A stretch of 64,000 nt of DNA from Homalodisca vitripennis (lineage: Eukaryota; Arthropoda; Insecta; Hemiptera; Cicadellidae): positions 42,391,001 to 42,455,000 of the forward strand of contig NC_060214.1 of the NCBI RefSeq assembly GCF_021130785.1. Reading direction: 5' to 3'. Positions 25,094 through 36,449 of this stretch are shown here, piece after piece. A program made the position numbers and the translations under genes. Under the pieces are notes generated by a model. The model worked only from the letters and a program-made list of their open reading frames with translations, did not search any database and was not told the DNA's origin. How positions within the stretch are numbered: position 1 is the first letter of the stretch; each line of letters begins with the position of its first letter.

Positions 25094-25729
25094 AGTCATA
25101 TAATTTTGTAGTGGTATCAATTAAGTTCAATATTGAATTGTTATCGTATCTCTAGTGAACATACATCAAATACCTTATTAAATATTCGTAATTATTTTTG
25201 TTATAAACAGCTACTATATAATATAAATTCTTTTTATAAAACTTGTTCAGTTCTGCTTGCTAAAAATATATTTCTCATAAATATTCAATAGTATTCGAGA
25301 TTTCAGCACAAATATGGAAAAGTTTTTATTTTTTGGTGCCACAACTGATTCATTGCTCTATAATAGATTTTTTATCATTACTAACATTAAAGTTATAAAT
25401 TAAACTGTGCAAGTCATATAATTTTGTAGTGGTATCAAATAAGTTCAATATTGAATTGTTATTGTATCTCTAGTCAACATACATCAAATACCTTATTAAA
25501 TATTCGTAATTATTGTTATTATAAACAGCTACTATATATAATATAAACTCTTTTTATAAAACTTGTTTAGTTCTGCTTTTAAGCTAAAAACATATTTCTG
25601 ATAAATATTCAACAGTATTCGAGATTTCATCACAATTATGGAAAAGGTTTTACTTTTTTGGTGCCACAACTGATTCATTGCTCTATAATAGGTTTTTTTA
25701 TCATTACTAACATTAAAGTTGTAAATTTA
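25094..25729. repeat. 318-bp tandem duplication within block A
   Basis: The unit starting AGTCATATAATTTTGTAGTGG at 25,094 is repeated at 25,412 with a few percent difference. Block B has one copy (40,060-40,380), more diverged. Confidence 0.9.
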
Positions 25730-27112
25730 TTTGTTCGTAATAACTAAAATCTTAATGTTGTTGATAAATACATCACAATGTCAAGGAACAAGATATTTGG
25801 CAGAATGTAATAGGAAAAGTTTTTAAAGTAATAAAAAAGCCAATGATATAAATGTTTTTATGTGTTATTTTTATGATTAGAAGTACAAAAATTTTGCATT
25901 AGTCATAGACGCCAAAAGTAGACAGCTGTTTTATTGAAGTTATATTAATTTATTATAATAAATGAAGCCGTTGAAGTAAGAAGTTCATTACTAATACCAC
26001 GCAAAAAATACCTCTTTTTACATTAATTAATTTGATTGTAACAATTATCTCGAGACACTTATCTCACTTTGTACTTGAATAAATTTGGTGCAGTAATGTT
26101 TCTCAATCAGAAAAAGCACTTTCTGGCAAGTTTGAATATCACGTTCTTCCCTCTTGTACTTTCCGAGTGCATGTATTTTTCTTCTTTAGTTTATTATATC
26201 TGACCAGAAAATCAGTTCCACATATTGTTATGTTCTATAGCGTATGGAATATAAATCATGAGCTTAATTTCATATTACCCATAGGTTTCGACGAGTACAG
26301 TTGTCCACTAACACGGTCTTTAAATTTGGTAGTTTGTGTTTTGACATTCAATTAGGAAAATATAATCTTCGTCTGAAAATAAAATATTATGAAGTATGAA
26401 AACAGTAAATAGAAACAAAAATAAATATAAATATAAACGCCATATATTGAAAATGAATGATATCAGTAATTTGAGATTAAAATTTTCATTTAGATACGTT
26501 TTCCGTAATTTGAAAACGTTAAGAAAACAACTCCTTGAGAAATTTTAAGAACACATCACGCAATAATGAATGTTAAGAGTAAGTAAGAAGAATGTAGTTT
26601 TATTTTGGTACATAAATATCATAATTATAAAAATCTAATACATAATAAGCTTCACATTTATGTTTTGGTTGTACTGCGTACCTCTAACATATAATGCAGA
26701 CTCTATAATGTTGTATCTTTAAATAATTTAATGCTTTCTGCTTAGCAGTTATAAGAGAAAATATTGATCTTGTTGTTTTTAGTACGTAGAAAATATTATA
26801 CTGACTTAGTCTTTACTTCAAAAAACCATGATATTGAAAAATATATAGAGCGATCTTGACGTAATGCTACACCATCTTCCTAGAGGCCATATCTGAATCA
26901 TCACATTCCCAATCCAACAGTTCAGAGAAGCTCATCTCTGTGACCCGGGGCTTCATATTATCTTTCTACAATACTTCTTCACCCTCCATCTAATAAAACT
27001 TTACGCGAATAGTAAAAATAAGTTTTTATATGTGAGTTAATGTACTTGTACATACTCCAAGTCCCTGGTAGTTATTTTCAAACCACATTCCTTACAGAAT
27101 ATAGTAATTCAT

Positions 27113-28111
27113 ATGCCCATTGTGTATATGAAAATTAATTTTGGTATTTATTTAAGCAGACAGTATATCGGATCTTCACCAGGCATGGAGGTGGAGGCTG
27201 CGCATCGACTCTTTTCTCGGTCAGAATCCTTTGGTTTTCGCTATACCACCCTCGTATCAGATGGCGACGCCAAAACATTGGTTACCTTGAATGAAAAAAA
27301 GGTGTACGGTGATCTAAAAATAGACAAAGTAGAGTGTATAAATCATGTGGCAAAGAGACTAGGTACTGGGCTGCGTAACTTAGTCAAAAATAACATCGGG
27401 ACAAAAACCCCGTTAGGTGGTCGTACTCATGGCAATCTGTCGGAACCTGTAATAAAGAAGCTCACTGCATATTACAGAAACAATATTCAAAAAAATGCTG
27501 GTGATATATCAAAGATGAAGCAGGGAATATTTGCTACACTAAGCCATTGCAAGTCCACTGATAAAAATCCACAGCATCACAACTGTCCTCAGGGAAAGGA
27601 ATCCTGGTGTTTTTTTCAGCGAGCCATTGCTGAAAATCGATCACCTGAATCGCACAAAGATCGAATCAAAACCCCATTATCAGAAGCAACAGCAGCTAAA
27701 ATGGTACCATTATATATAAGACTATCCTCAGAAGCTCTACTGACCAGATGTCTGCCAGGTAGAACTCAAAATGCTAATGAGGCATTGCATAATGTCATAT
27801 GGTCTAAATGTTCGAAGAACGTGTACACCTCAAAAATAAAACTTGAAATAGGCCTATTTGAGGCCATTAGTGTCTATAATACAGGATATCTAAAGATGTG
27901 TTCCAATTATCAAGAAACATCTGGCATCAAATTAGGAAAGTTTAGTTTTTTGATTGCCAAAAGATTGGACAAATCCCGTCTTCGACTATCATCGGCCAGA
28001 AAAAAAGAAAAAAACATCACCTACAGGAAAAAATTAAAGCAAGCTCAGATGGAAGAAGAGGAGAGGATTAAAGAAAAAGAAGGACAGATGTATGGAGCTG
28101 GAGAGTTTTGA
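27113..28111 (+). CDS. Mutator-like transposase, C-terminal part (5' truncated or spliced)
   Basis: An open frame of 332 codons ends at TGA 28,109-28,111. The family part starts at about residue 18 (YIGSSPGMEVEAA) and continues with VSDGDAKT (a presumed catalytic aspartate), VECINHVAKRLGT (conserved EC-H-KR element), a stretch typical of this family (YYRNNIQ, KNPQHHNCP, SWCFFQRA) and CLPGRTQNANEALHNVIW (conserved N-N-E with the presumed catalytic glutamate). It ends in a charged KKEKN-rich tail. These are features of the Mutator-like transposase domain widespread in arthropod genomes. The first ~17 codons also lie in block A and match non-coding DNA in block B, so the true exon probably begins near 27,160, after a TTTAAGCAG acceptor-like sequence; the N-terminal half is missing. 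A polyadenylation-like AATAAA lies at about 28,175. No terminal inverted repeats were found. Open and undamaged over 330 codons, so a young or domesticated copy is possible. Confidence 0.85.
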   Translation: MPIVYMKINFGIYLSRQYIGSSPGMEVEAAHRLFSRSESFGFRYTTLVSDGDAKTLVTLNEKKVYGDLKIDKVECINHVAKRLGTGLRNLVKNNIGTKTPLGGRTHGNLSEPVIKKLTAYYRNNIQKNAGDISKMKQGIFATLSHCKSTDKNPQHHNCPQGKESWCFFQRAIAENRSPESHKDRIKTPLSEATAAKMVPLYIRLSSEALLTRCLPGRTQNANEALHNVIWSKCSKNVYTSKIKLEIGLFEAISVYNTGYLKMCSNYQETSGIKLGKFSFLIAKRLDKSRLRLSSARKKEKNITYRKKLKQAQMEEEERIKEKEGQMYGAGEF

Positions 28112-28876
28112 GGCATGTAATTTATGTGTTTGTTTATCTTGTTCTAAAATAATGTTACTTTCCACTCTAAGCAAAATAAACATGGTTTCTTATGTAAATG
28201 AAAAATTATTTTCAGTATACAGTAGGCCTATGGTAAGAAAGTATTGTTGTTAGTGATAATGGTAGAAAATTATTGTTTATTGAATTAAATTTATATAGGT
28301 TAGTTTATGTTTATTTTCTTCAGTTTGTTTCTTTAAAAAAACTAACAAAACTTTAAATGTCATTTTCCGAAAATCACGTTTTACAGCGTTTTGTGAAGAA
28401 TAGATTTGAATAACTCAGGTAATACACAAGATATCAAGCTGAAATTTTTACTTCATGTTCTTGATTATATAAAGTAACTTTTTGGGTATAATTAAGTGTC
28501 TAGCATTAGTAGATTTTAAAATAAAAATTGGTTTATAATGTGTGCTGATAAAAAGTTTTTTAAAACTATTTTCAACCTGGTTCAAAAAAATATATGCATG
28601 GTATGGTCAAACACATACCCAAAAATTTAGATAGTATCCATGGCTACAAAATAACACAAATTTGAAGGTGTACGGTCAAATATTAGTCGAGTTATATCAA
28701 TATTAAAAAATTGTTACATTTTGCTGAATAAAAAATTATAAAATGGTACGTATGGTATTTATACGTCCTTCCACCACTTAATGTGGGGTTTCTGAACCCA
28801 ATCAATGTTAAAAAAATACTAAAACTCATCTTTCATCAAAAACTAAAAAAAGATATGTCTGAGTCCAGAATCCCCT
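28112..28876. other. Spacer between blocks A and B, downstream of the Mutator-like frame
   Basis: No second gene. Probably 3' untranslated or terminal sequence of the Mutator-like element, with a polyadenylation-like AATAAA at about 28,175. Homology to block A begins at 28,877. Confidence 0.5.
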
Positions 28877-30722
28877 TAATAAAACATAAAAATTTGTTGT
28901 AAAAATAGTTCAATCTTGAAATTGATGATATAAATGTGCTTTTCACGAAGATATCGTGATGGTCAGTTTCACGACACATTTTCTTATGAGACTTGGTGAA
29001 TCTTCGATTGCTTAAAGTATTGCTTTTAGTTACTGAATTATTGCTATCCATATACAATTTTTATCGAAGACTCACCTGCATAAATATATAATTATCAAAT
29101 CATGTTTATCCCATAAAAATGGCATAAACCATCTTTGTGTTTCGATATCAACTAACTTTATTTGAGCTAGGTGAACAGGTGCAGTTTAGAGTATTTAAAT
29201 GGAGAAAATCATGTTATTCCTGATATTATTTCAATGCAAATGTGTGAAATATCCAGATTGTAGCTAAATACTAACTTTAGGAGGGAAGAAAAGAAATAAA
29301 CAGTTAAAATTTGTTTCCACACAGTACATATGCTATTTCGTACATGGTTTTTTTGCGCAATAAATATAGAACAATTGGTTTTATAAGGCAAAAATACAAT
29401 AAAAGAAATACATGTTTTTTACAAGTTGTTACTTTTTTACTACTGGTTGAAGAATAAACGAAGGAAGATTTTAACTGTTCAAACAAATTTATATTAGGTG
29501 CATGACGGCAATTAATACACTAAAGCTCCTCCGATATTTAATTTAACTTGCAAATAATGTTATACCAAACATTTTTAATACGTTTTATTAGTATAAAAGA
29601 TATTTGCATTACTTTCATGTACAAATTTAACAAAATAACAGGATCATTTTTATGAAACCGTGATATTTTGTGTAAGGAAATATAATTAATAAACTATTAT
29701 TTAATTAATAATTATAATTAGGAAATAACTATTTTTAGGAGATTAATTTATATCTCTTTTTATTTATTTCTGCATTTCATTGAGTTAACATATTTACAAG
29801 AATAAACATACATAGCCCGAAACTTCACATCTAACCTCCGTGGTTATTCACTTCGCTTAAATGGTACATTTATGAATATCTTTAAAAAGTTCTATACTGT
29901 TAATTTGTAAATATAATTTGTGTCAATGTCTTAATACTCAGGTACTTTTAAACAAAATTAATTGTACATGAAAGTTAAAGAAGATCAATGAAATATCTGT
30001 CACATTAATTCCCTTTATATCCTACGTCGTAGTACAAAAATGAATATTAAAATATGCCCTTTGGGTTACACATAAGAGTAATGTGGCCACAATAGAGACA
30101 CACAACCTGTCTCGTGTAGGTGCAAAATTTATATTTGACATCAGTGATGGTAAGTTAACACACATTTATTATTATGTGTTATAGAACCTTTGCGGTTAGG
30201 GAACAAGTTTCAAGTGCCAAGTAGTAGAGAGTGGCGGATATTGCTGCTGGCCAAAATTGCTGCCATTTACATAAGTGACCTTACCCTCCACATCTCTCTC
30301 AACACTACAGCACATTTTGCAATTCAGAGAATATGCTTACTTATGTCTCAATTTCTTCTATAGTTAGTTTGATTATTAGTTTCATTAGAATATAATCTTG
30401 CTCATTATATGTAACACAATGTTTGTCTTTTCTCCTTATAACTTTTTGTTATATAGAATATAGATATTTTAGTTTAAACGTTTTCATTGCACCATAATGG
30501 TAGTTTCCAACATTCATTTTATGAGAACGTGAATTATGACCACGGGAAAATCTGAGCTGAGTATGTCATTGCATTTATACTCACGAATTATGCTATCATA
30601 GCATATGAATTTCTCCATAAACTATTTCAAAACCTTTTAATTTGCTTGTCACTCATGGCATATCTCTTGTATTTTCGATACAGGAAATGTACGTAGTCCC
30701 ACACTTCCTTTTCTAACAGGGG

Positions 30723-30962
30723 CTCCTTCTCTTTTTAGGGAATACGTGAACGGTGAAAACGTAGTAACCTAACAATGTCCTGACTTTTCTTACTCCATGT
30801 TTTTGTGGTAGGCTGTCTACTCTTGTATCCATGGAGGGAGCGAGGCGTGAGTGCTTCCAAATACTCTCTACAAACCCTTGCGGCTCGTAAACGTCAGTCT
30901 AAAGAAGGATAAGAATATCTTCTCTGCTCTAACTAGAAATATAATATTATCAATTTTTAAGA
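30723..30962. repeat. 240-bp stretch identical between blocks (block B copy)
   Basis: Exact partner of 16,260-16,499. Confidence 0.85.
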
Positions 30963-32160
30963 GTAAAATCTATGAACTATATCCCTTTCCTCATCAGCTC
31001 CCATCACAAAAGACTTTTTTTAAATATGGAAAACAATAATGAAATACTCGTTATTATGTTTGGTAACGGATTTTATAACCTGGTTTCTACTTACCTCCAA
31101 CCATTGATAGTTATATGAGGTTAACATCCCAGTACTGGTGTGCAAAAAGCGCCATTACCAGCAGAAACTGACTGCCTGACGCAGTCATCAAATACTGAAA
31201 CTAAGGAAAATGAAGTGTTGGTCCGTTAAATTGAGGTAAGCATGCCTAATATTTTCCTAAAAAAAGATTTGGGAATGAGATTGTAGATAATTCGATGCTT
31301 TTCAGTAGGGCTACCTTCAATAAGATCCCAGCCTTTATTGTATTTGCTTGGGCCCTCCCAATGCACTCTGGATAGTGTACTTAGATACAGAAAATGGTGA
31401 CACCCTATATACGAACATCAGACGAACGCTTGATGGCTACTGACAAATATAATTTTACTTCAGCAGACCCTCCGTTAATAAGCACAACCTTCCCGGTGAA
31501 ATCAGTTCTTCAACGATTTCGAAATTTGGATAAACACCACGGGCACATTCCAACTCCAATGATTGTGGTTTGGCATGGTTAGTTGATCAAATAGTTAATT
31601 TTTTATGGGTTTAAGTCAGAATATGGAGCCTGGAAGCCAACAGTTTATAGAACGTTATCCAAGCTTGTCAGTCAATGGCCAAGAAAAATTTTATTACTGA
31701 ATGTCTGTCTCTTTACAATATATATTCAAAACAATCTGATCTATAGCCTTACACTTTTTCCATGAGACATAATCCATATGCAGAGATAATTTAGTTTAGC
31801 TATGATACGAGTAAAAGATCTGGTGCCTGTCATTCCATGAAATTTGACTAATTGTTTGGTCTTACGGGTAACAATCATGGGAACCAGAAAAATGCGGGAT
31901 AAATACAGTTTTAAGCACACTGAGAACAATAAAATGATATTTTGACACTTGAAATTTATGTTCATAGAGTAAAAAGCTAATAGAGTAGAGCGCCAATAGA
32001 ATTTTGATGACAAGACTTGTTTTAGGAGAAACTTGCGTTTTAGGACCCTTTCGAACTAAATATAGATGTTATTATTTTAATACTGATATGAAAAAAAATT
32101 TGGAAATATTATTGTGGATGTATATCTTGAAGAAGGTTATGCATTCCTGCAAGAAAATTT

Positions 32161-32803
32161 GTTTATATGTAGTCAAAAATAAGTACTACGACAATGCATG
32201 TCCAACCATAGAATTTGTCTAAGCCTAATTGAAGCCTATGAATCAGTTGGCTGTCAGAATTTCTCTTTTTCTAAGGTGAAAATATTGTAGTTTTTTATGC
32301 ATAGTAACTATGTATCTAACTGCAAGTCGTCTCGAGATTGGAATGAGCTGTAGATTCTAAATTTTTTGTGCACCTTAGCGAAGTTTGTCTCACGACTTGT
32401 GGTGTGACGTACATCTTGTTTGTAAATATGAGTTGTGTTTTATTGCTTAATGTTTTAGTTTGAGGCAGCACGTGGGACTCGTAGGACGTACACATTTGAG
32501 TAGTTACTGTTTGATAGCAGTCTAGTTGAATTATTTATAAGTTCAATTGAATTATTTTTAATATTGTGGGACGATGATTAATAATTTGATTAGTTACAAG
32601 AAAGTAATATTATTTTTATGTATAAGAAATGGAAATGGGTTAAGCAATGATAAAACATAAGAGGATAGAATCATAGCAGAAAGGGCCTTGCAAGTGATAT
32701 ATGAAAGTAAAAGTAATTTAAATAAACTGTGTAATCCTTTCTATGAGTAATAGTGATCAAAGGCTTAGAACAGGCCGAAGAGCAAGGACAAGAAAAGACC
32801 GAA
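32161..32803. other. Segment present only in block B
   Basis: Block A jumps from GCAAGAAAATTAATTTC to AGTGAGAAAAAATAGG (17,731-17,760). In block B about 640 bases lie between the same two landmarks. It has no transposon-like ends that I can see and no gene. A GC-richer part at about 32,310-32,520 looks like ordinary non-coding DNA. Either an insertion in B or a deletion in A. Confidence 0.6.
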
Positions 32804-34358
32804 GTGAGAAAAAAATAGGAATCATACACAAGCAAAGAGGTAAAGGTTAAATCTGGTTTAAATATTTTGAAATGTATTTGAAGTACCAATTGTGACAATC
32901 TTTTGTCCTTTTTGATAAATAATTCTTAACAGAAATGAACATGATATTAAAATATAGTTTTTGCGTAAAGCGCTGCTGTCACCTCTATGACATCTCATTT
33001 AAAATAGAATTGTTCATTAGTTATAACATATGTAACTGTAAAGAACTCAATATAATGTATTGTTTAAGGTATTTTTAAATATAAAAGACCCGCATTATAG
33101 CTAGTAACTTATATAACTTGATTGTAAACACTTGCTGTCACAAAGAATACCCTTATTGATATTTTCTTTGTTTTGATTCGGCGAATTATTCTCTGAGAAC
33201 GGTTTTATCGAAACGATTATTTGACAAAAGACAGATTTGTACCCAATAGATATTCTCTCAGCCCTTTGATGTACAAAATATGTCTATAGAGATGCTTTGA
33301 GTACAATATTACTTTGAAAGCAGTGTTCAATATTATATACCAGGACAGCTTTCTCTTTCTACAAAAAATCATGGTGTTTTTATAATATGATAGTTTAATA
33401 ACAGTATTAAGATAACACTAATTTATTAAGATATTTCCAAAATCTATTGTAGTTTCCTCTCACACACACAAAGAGACAGATCCTACATAATTGTTATTCC
33501 ATGTCAGCTGGAAATATCTATGAAGAAACTATATGTACTTTTTAAATTAACAATAAACTAAACTCTAACTTTACTACCATATATAATTTCTGAAATAATG
33601 GTCCAGGAGCTGAGCTTTCCTCGAGCTACATCTTATCTTGCGTGCTACATTAAACGAACATCAGACACAAAATAGTACCCATATCACAGTCAAGTACTAT
33701 ATAAAGAGTCCAAAAGTCGCCGTTTTCAAGGGTAAATATTTGGCTGACGCTGATCAAACAATTGTTCATATGACTGAAGTATAGATCTACGCATGCCAGG
33801 TTAAAACAACTATGGCTAAAAAGTTATTAATTGATATGTTTAGCATTTTTGCCTTTCCATTTCGACTTCCACTAAAGCCAGTGTGGTATTGGTAGAAACA
33901 GACCAATTTACATTATAAGAAACAATTCTGTATGATTTATTAATGAACTATCTTATGTACCAATACAATATAAATTTGCTCACGCGATTGTGTTCGCTAT
34001 AACCACATTGACCTGTTATTTGTTTTATTTAGGCCTCAGTAAAGAATAAAACCATGCATTCATAAACGGAAATTTTTAAAAACCTTATTTTATATACATA
34101 TATATTTATTTATTTCTGTTAACATAGTATTTTGTCGATCTCAAAGAGAGCTTCAAAAATATTTGGAGGATAGGAATCCAACATCTGCAAATTAGCTTGA
34201 CGACATAAATATTGAGTACGATTTCTTCATTTCCAACTGGCTTCATTGACTCCTACTCATATACCAATGTAAGAAGTATATATCAGAGTACTGAATGTAA
34301 TCAAAACAGATATTTTTGGAGTCAAAATCACCTTTTGAAAGGAAATGCACACGGTCTA

Positions 34359-34825
34359 TACAGGGGTGCTGAAAAGTCCCGGGACGGTCTAATAACTTTT
34401 GAACTAATTACAATATAAGCACCAAAATTTACATCAAGCTTTTGCTCATATAAAACTATTATTTTATGTATTTCACCATGATATCCTGCTTATGGGGGAC
34501 GTCCCGCTAGGGGTTGGTGAAAATTCTTAAATAGAAGCATAGGTCGAGTTGTACATTAAATTAAAGCTCTTTTAATTAGAAACATTTTGGCGAAAATCTG
34601 ACGTAAAACAGTTGACGCATTACAAAATGGCGGACACTCAAAGATTATAAAATACATAATTTTTCAAATGCAAACATTCTGGTTGTTAGAGAAAACTGAG
34701 ACACTTAATCTTTTATTTTACTTCAAATCACTTACCAAAACAGTTATAACAAATGTTCAAAGTGTTTGCCTTTAGTTTGCTGACAATATCCCAATCGATT
34801 GTAGAACGCTGATATCGCATTGTTT
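34359..34825 (+). repeat. Left terminal inverted repeat, ~466 bp
   Basis: Pairs with 35,984-36,449 over its full length with only a few percent differences. Because the right repeat includes the end of the transposase gene, this copy carries the last ~27 codons in antisense, upstream of the promoter region. Confidence 0.9.
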
Positions 34826-34992
34826 ATCTGGAAATTCCTTATCTGGAAGGTAATCAGCTGGAGCAAACAAGACCAAAAAGACAACAATGAAATTGCCAGC
34901 TGACAGATACAGTTGTTTTATCAACTCAGTCACTTAGAAGTCTTCAAGCCCTAATTTTGCAAGTAGTTTCAGTAGTGCTAGTTTATTTTGCT

Positions 34993-36064
34993 ATGGCGCT
35001 TTCCGAGAGAGAAAGAATAACTTTATTAATGATGCGCGGGTTTGGTGACCGTATTAGATCATGTGATGAGGTAAGGCATCTGTTTAATGATACTTTTCCC
35101 AATAGACCTCCAATTTCAAAATCTACTGTGGGAAGGACAATACAGCGGTTTGAACAGACAGGAAACATTGCAGATCTCCCTAGATCCGGAAGGCCCAAGA
35201 CCGCGACCAATGAGGACAAAGCTTTAGACGTTTTACAGTGTTTTGTTGAGAACCCACATGAATCGATTGTCTCAATAGCACAACAACAAGGAATTAGTCG
35301 ATATTCAGTCTCAGATATTTTAAAAACTAATAGTTACAAAGGATATAAAGCTAAATTGGTGCAGGAACTAAGCGAAGACGACTTTGATCGTAGAATCGAG
35401 TTTTTCGAAGTTATGATGAATAAAATCAATGAAAACTTGGGATTTTTAGCAAAGGTTGTATTTACTGATGAGTTAACATTTTGCTTGAATGGAACAGTAA
35501 ACCGCCACAACTGCCGCTATTGGAGCGATACAAACCCACATTGGATGATACAAACACATACTCAGCATCCAGAAAAGTTAAATGTTTGGGCCGGTATTGT
35601 GGGGCGGCATGTGGTAGGGCCATTCTTTGTAGAGGGAAATTTAAACTCTGCAGTGTATTTAGCACTACTCCAAAACCAGATAATTCCTGAAATTCAACGT
35701 GTTTCCGGTGATAATTTTGAAAATATCTGGTTTCAGCAAGATGGAGCCCCTCCACATTATGGCGTACATGTAAGACATTTTTTTAGACAATGTCTTTCCA
35801 CATAAGTGGATTGGTAGAAGGGGGATAATAGAATGGCCTGCCCGTTCTCCATATTTGTCCCCTTTAGACTACTTCTTTTGGGGCTACCTCAAAGAAAAAG
35901 TGTTTAAAACAAAACCTCAAAATTTGGATGAGTTGAGAAACCGTATTGTAAGAGAAGCTCAGGGTGTTCCTGACCACGCTTTAAACAATGCGATATCAGC
36001 GTTCTACAATCGATTGGGATATTTTCAGCAAACTGAAGGCAAACACTTTGAACATTTGTTATAA
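34993..36064 (+). pseudogene. Mariner-family transposase, DD41D, one frameshift
   Basis: Cut-and-paste DDD transposase. The start is chosen at 34,993 (MALSERERITLL); an upstream in-frame ATG at 34,957 adds 12 residues unlike the family. Counting from 34,957: an N-terminal helix-turn-helix with STVGRTIQRFEQTG (residues 56-69), a GRPK hook (78-81), a second helix-turn-helix (about 105-125), first catalytic Asp in VFTDEL (171), then YWSDTNPHW, NVWAGI and GPFF, and second Asp in FQQDGAPPHY (262). The frame then stops at 35,805. Reading resumes in the next frame with WPARSPYLSPLDYFFWGYLK (third Asp) and runs to TAA at 36,062-36,064. Counting through the shift, 41 residues separate the second and third Asp. 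The damage is one extra T in the seven-T run at 35,778-35,784; everything else looks intact, about 356 residues. Confidence 0.92.
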
Positions 36065-36449
36065 CTGTTTTGGTAAGTGATTTAAAGTAAAATAAAAGAT
36101 TAAGTGTCTCAGTTTTCTCTAACAACCAGAATGTTTGCATTTGAAAAATTATGTATTTTATAATCTTTGAGTGTCCGCCATTTTGTAATGCGTCAACTGT
36201 TTTACGTCAGATTTTTGCCAAAATGTTTCTAATTAAAAGAGCTTTAATTTGATGTACGACTCGACCTATGCTTCTATTTAAGAATTTTTACCAACCCCTA
36301 GCGGGACGTCCCCTATAAGCAGGATATTATGGTGAAATACATAAAATAATAGTTTTATATGAGCAAAAGCTTGATGTAAATTTTGGTTCTTATATTGTAA
36401 TTAGTTCAAAAGTTATTAGACCGTCCCGGGACTTTTCAGCACCCCTGTA
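35984..36449 (-). repeat. Right terminal inverted repeat, ~466 bp
   Basis: Overlaps the 3' end of the transposase gene (from about 35,984 to the stop at 36,064), unusual for mariner elements, whose inverted repeats are usually short. Confidence 0.9.

Larger units (their letters stand above)
14418..27168 (+). repeat. Segmental duplication, block A
   Basis: Collinear with 28,877-41,798 in the same orientation, roughly 90% identity by eye with many indels. The left breakpoint is at TAATAAAACATAAA (14,418 against 28,877) and the right one just after AGCAGACAGTATAT (27,168 against 41,798). No long reading frame inside. Block-specific differences: the 2.25-kb minisatellite, a 318-bp tandem duplication, about 50 extra bases at 16,672-16,722 and about 150 extra bases around 26,040-26,190. 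It lacks the mariner and a ~640-bp segment found in block B. Confidence 0.93.
34359..36449 (+). mobile_element. Tc1/mariner-type transposon (DD41D) with long inverted repeats
   Basis: Starts TACAGGGGTGCTGAAAAG and ends with the reverse complement CTTTTCAGCACCCCTGTA, flanked by a TA duplication (34,357-34,358 and 36,450-36,451). The matching site in block A (about 19,385-19,395, CACACGGTCTGATATATC) is empty. The 2,091-bp element carries one transposase gene on the plus strand, broken by a single frameshift. Confidence 0.95.

Noticed and set aside
14418..27168. Blocks A and B as giant LTRs or as one large transposon
   Set aside because: No TG/CA ends, primer-binding site, target duplications or terminal inverted repeats at the block ends; the 1.7-kb spacer has only a Mutator-like fragment.
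35462..35755. Minus-strand open frames inside the mariner
   Set aside because: Shadows of the transposase gene or of its terminal inverted repeats.
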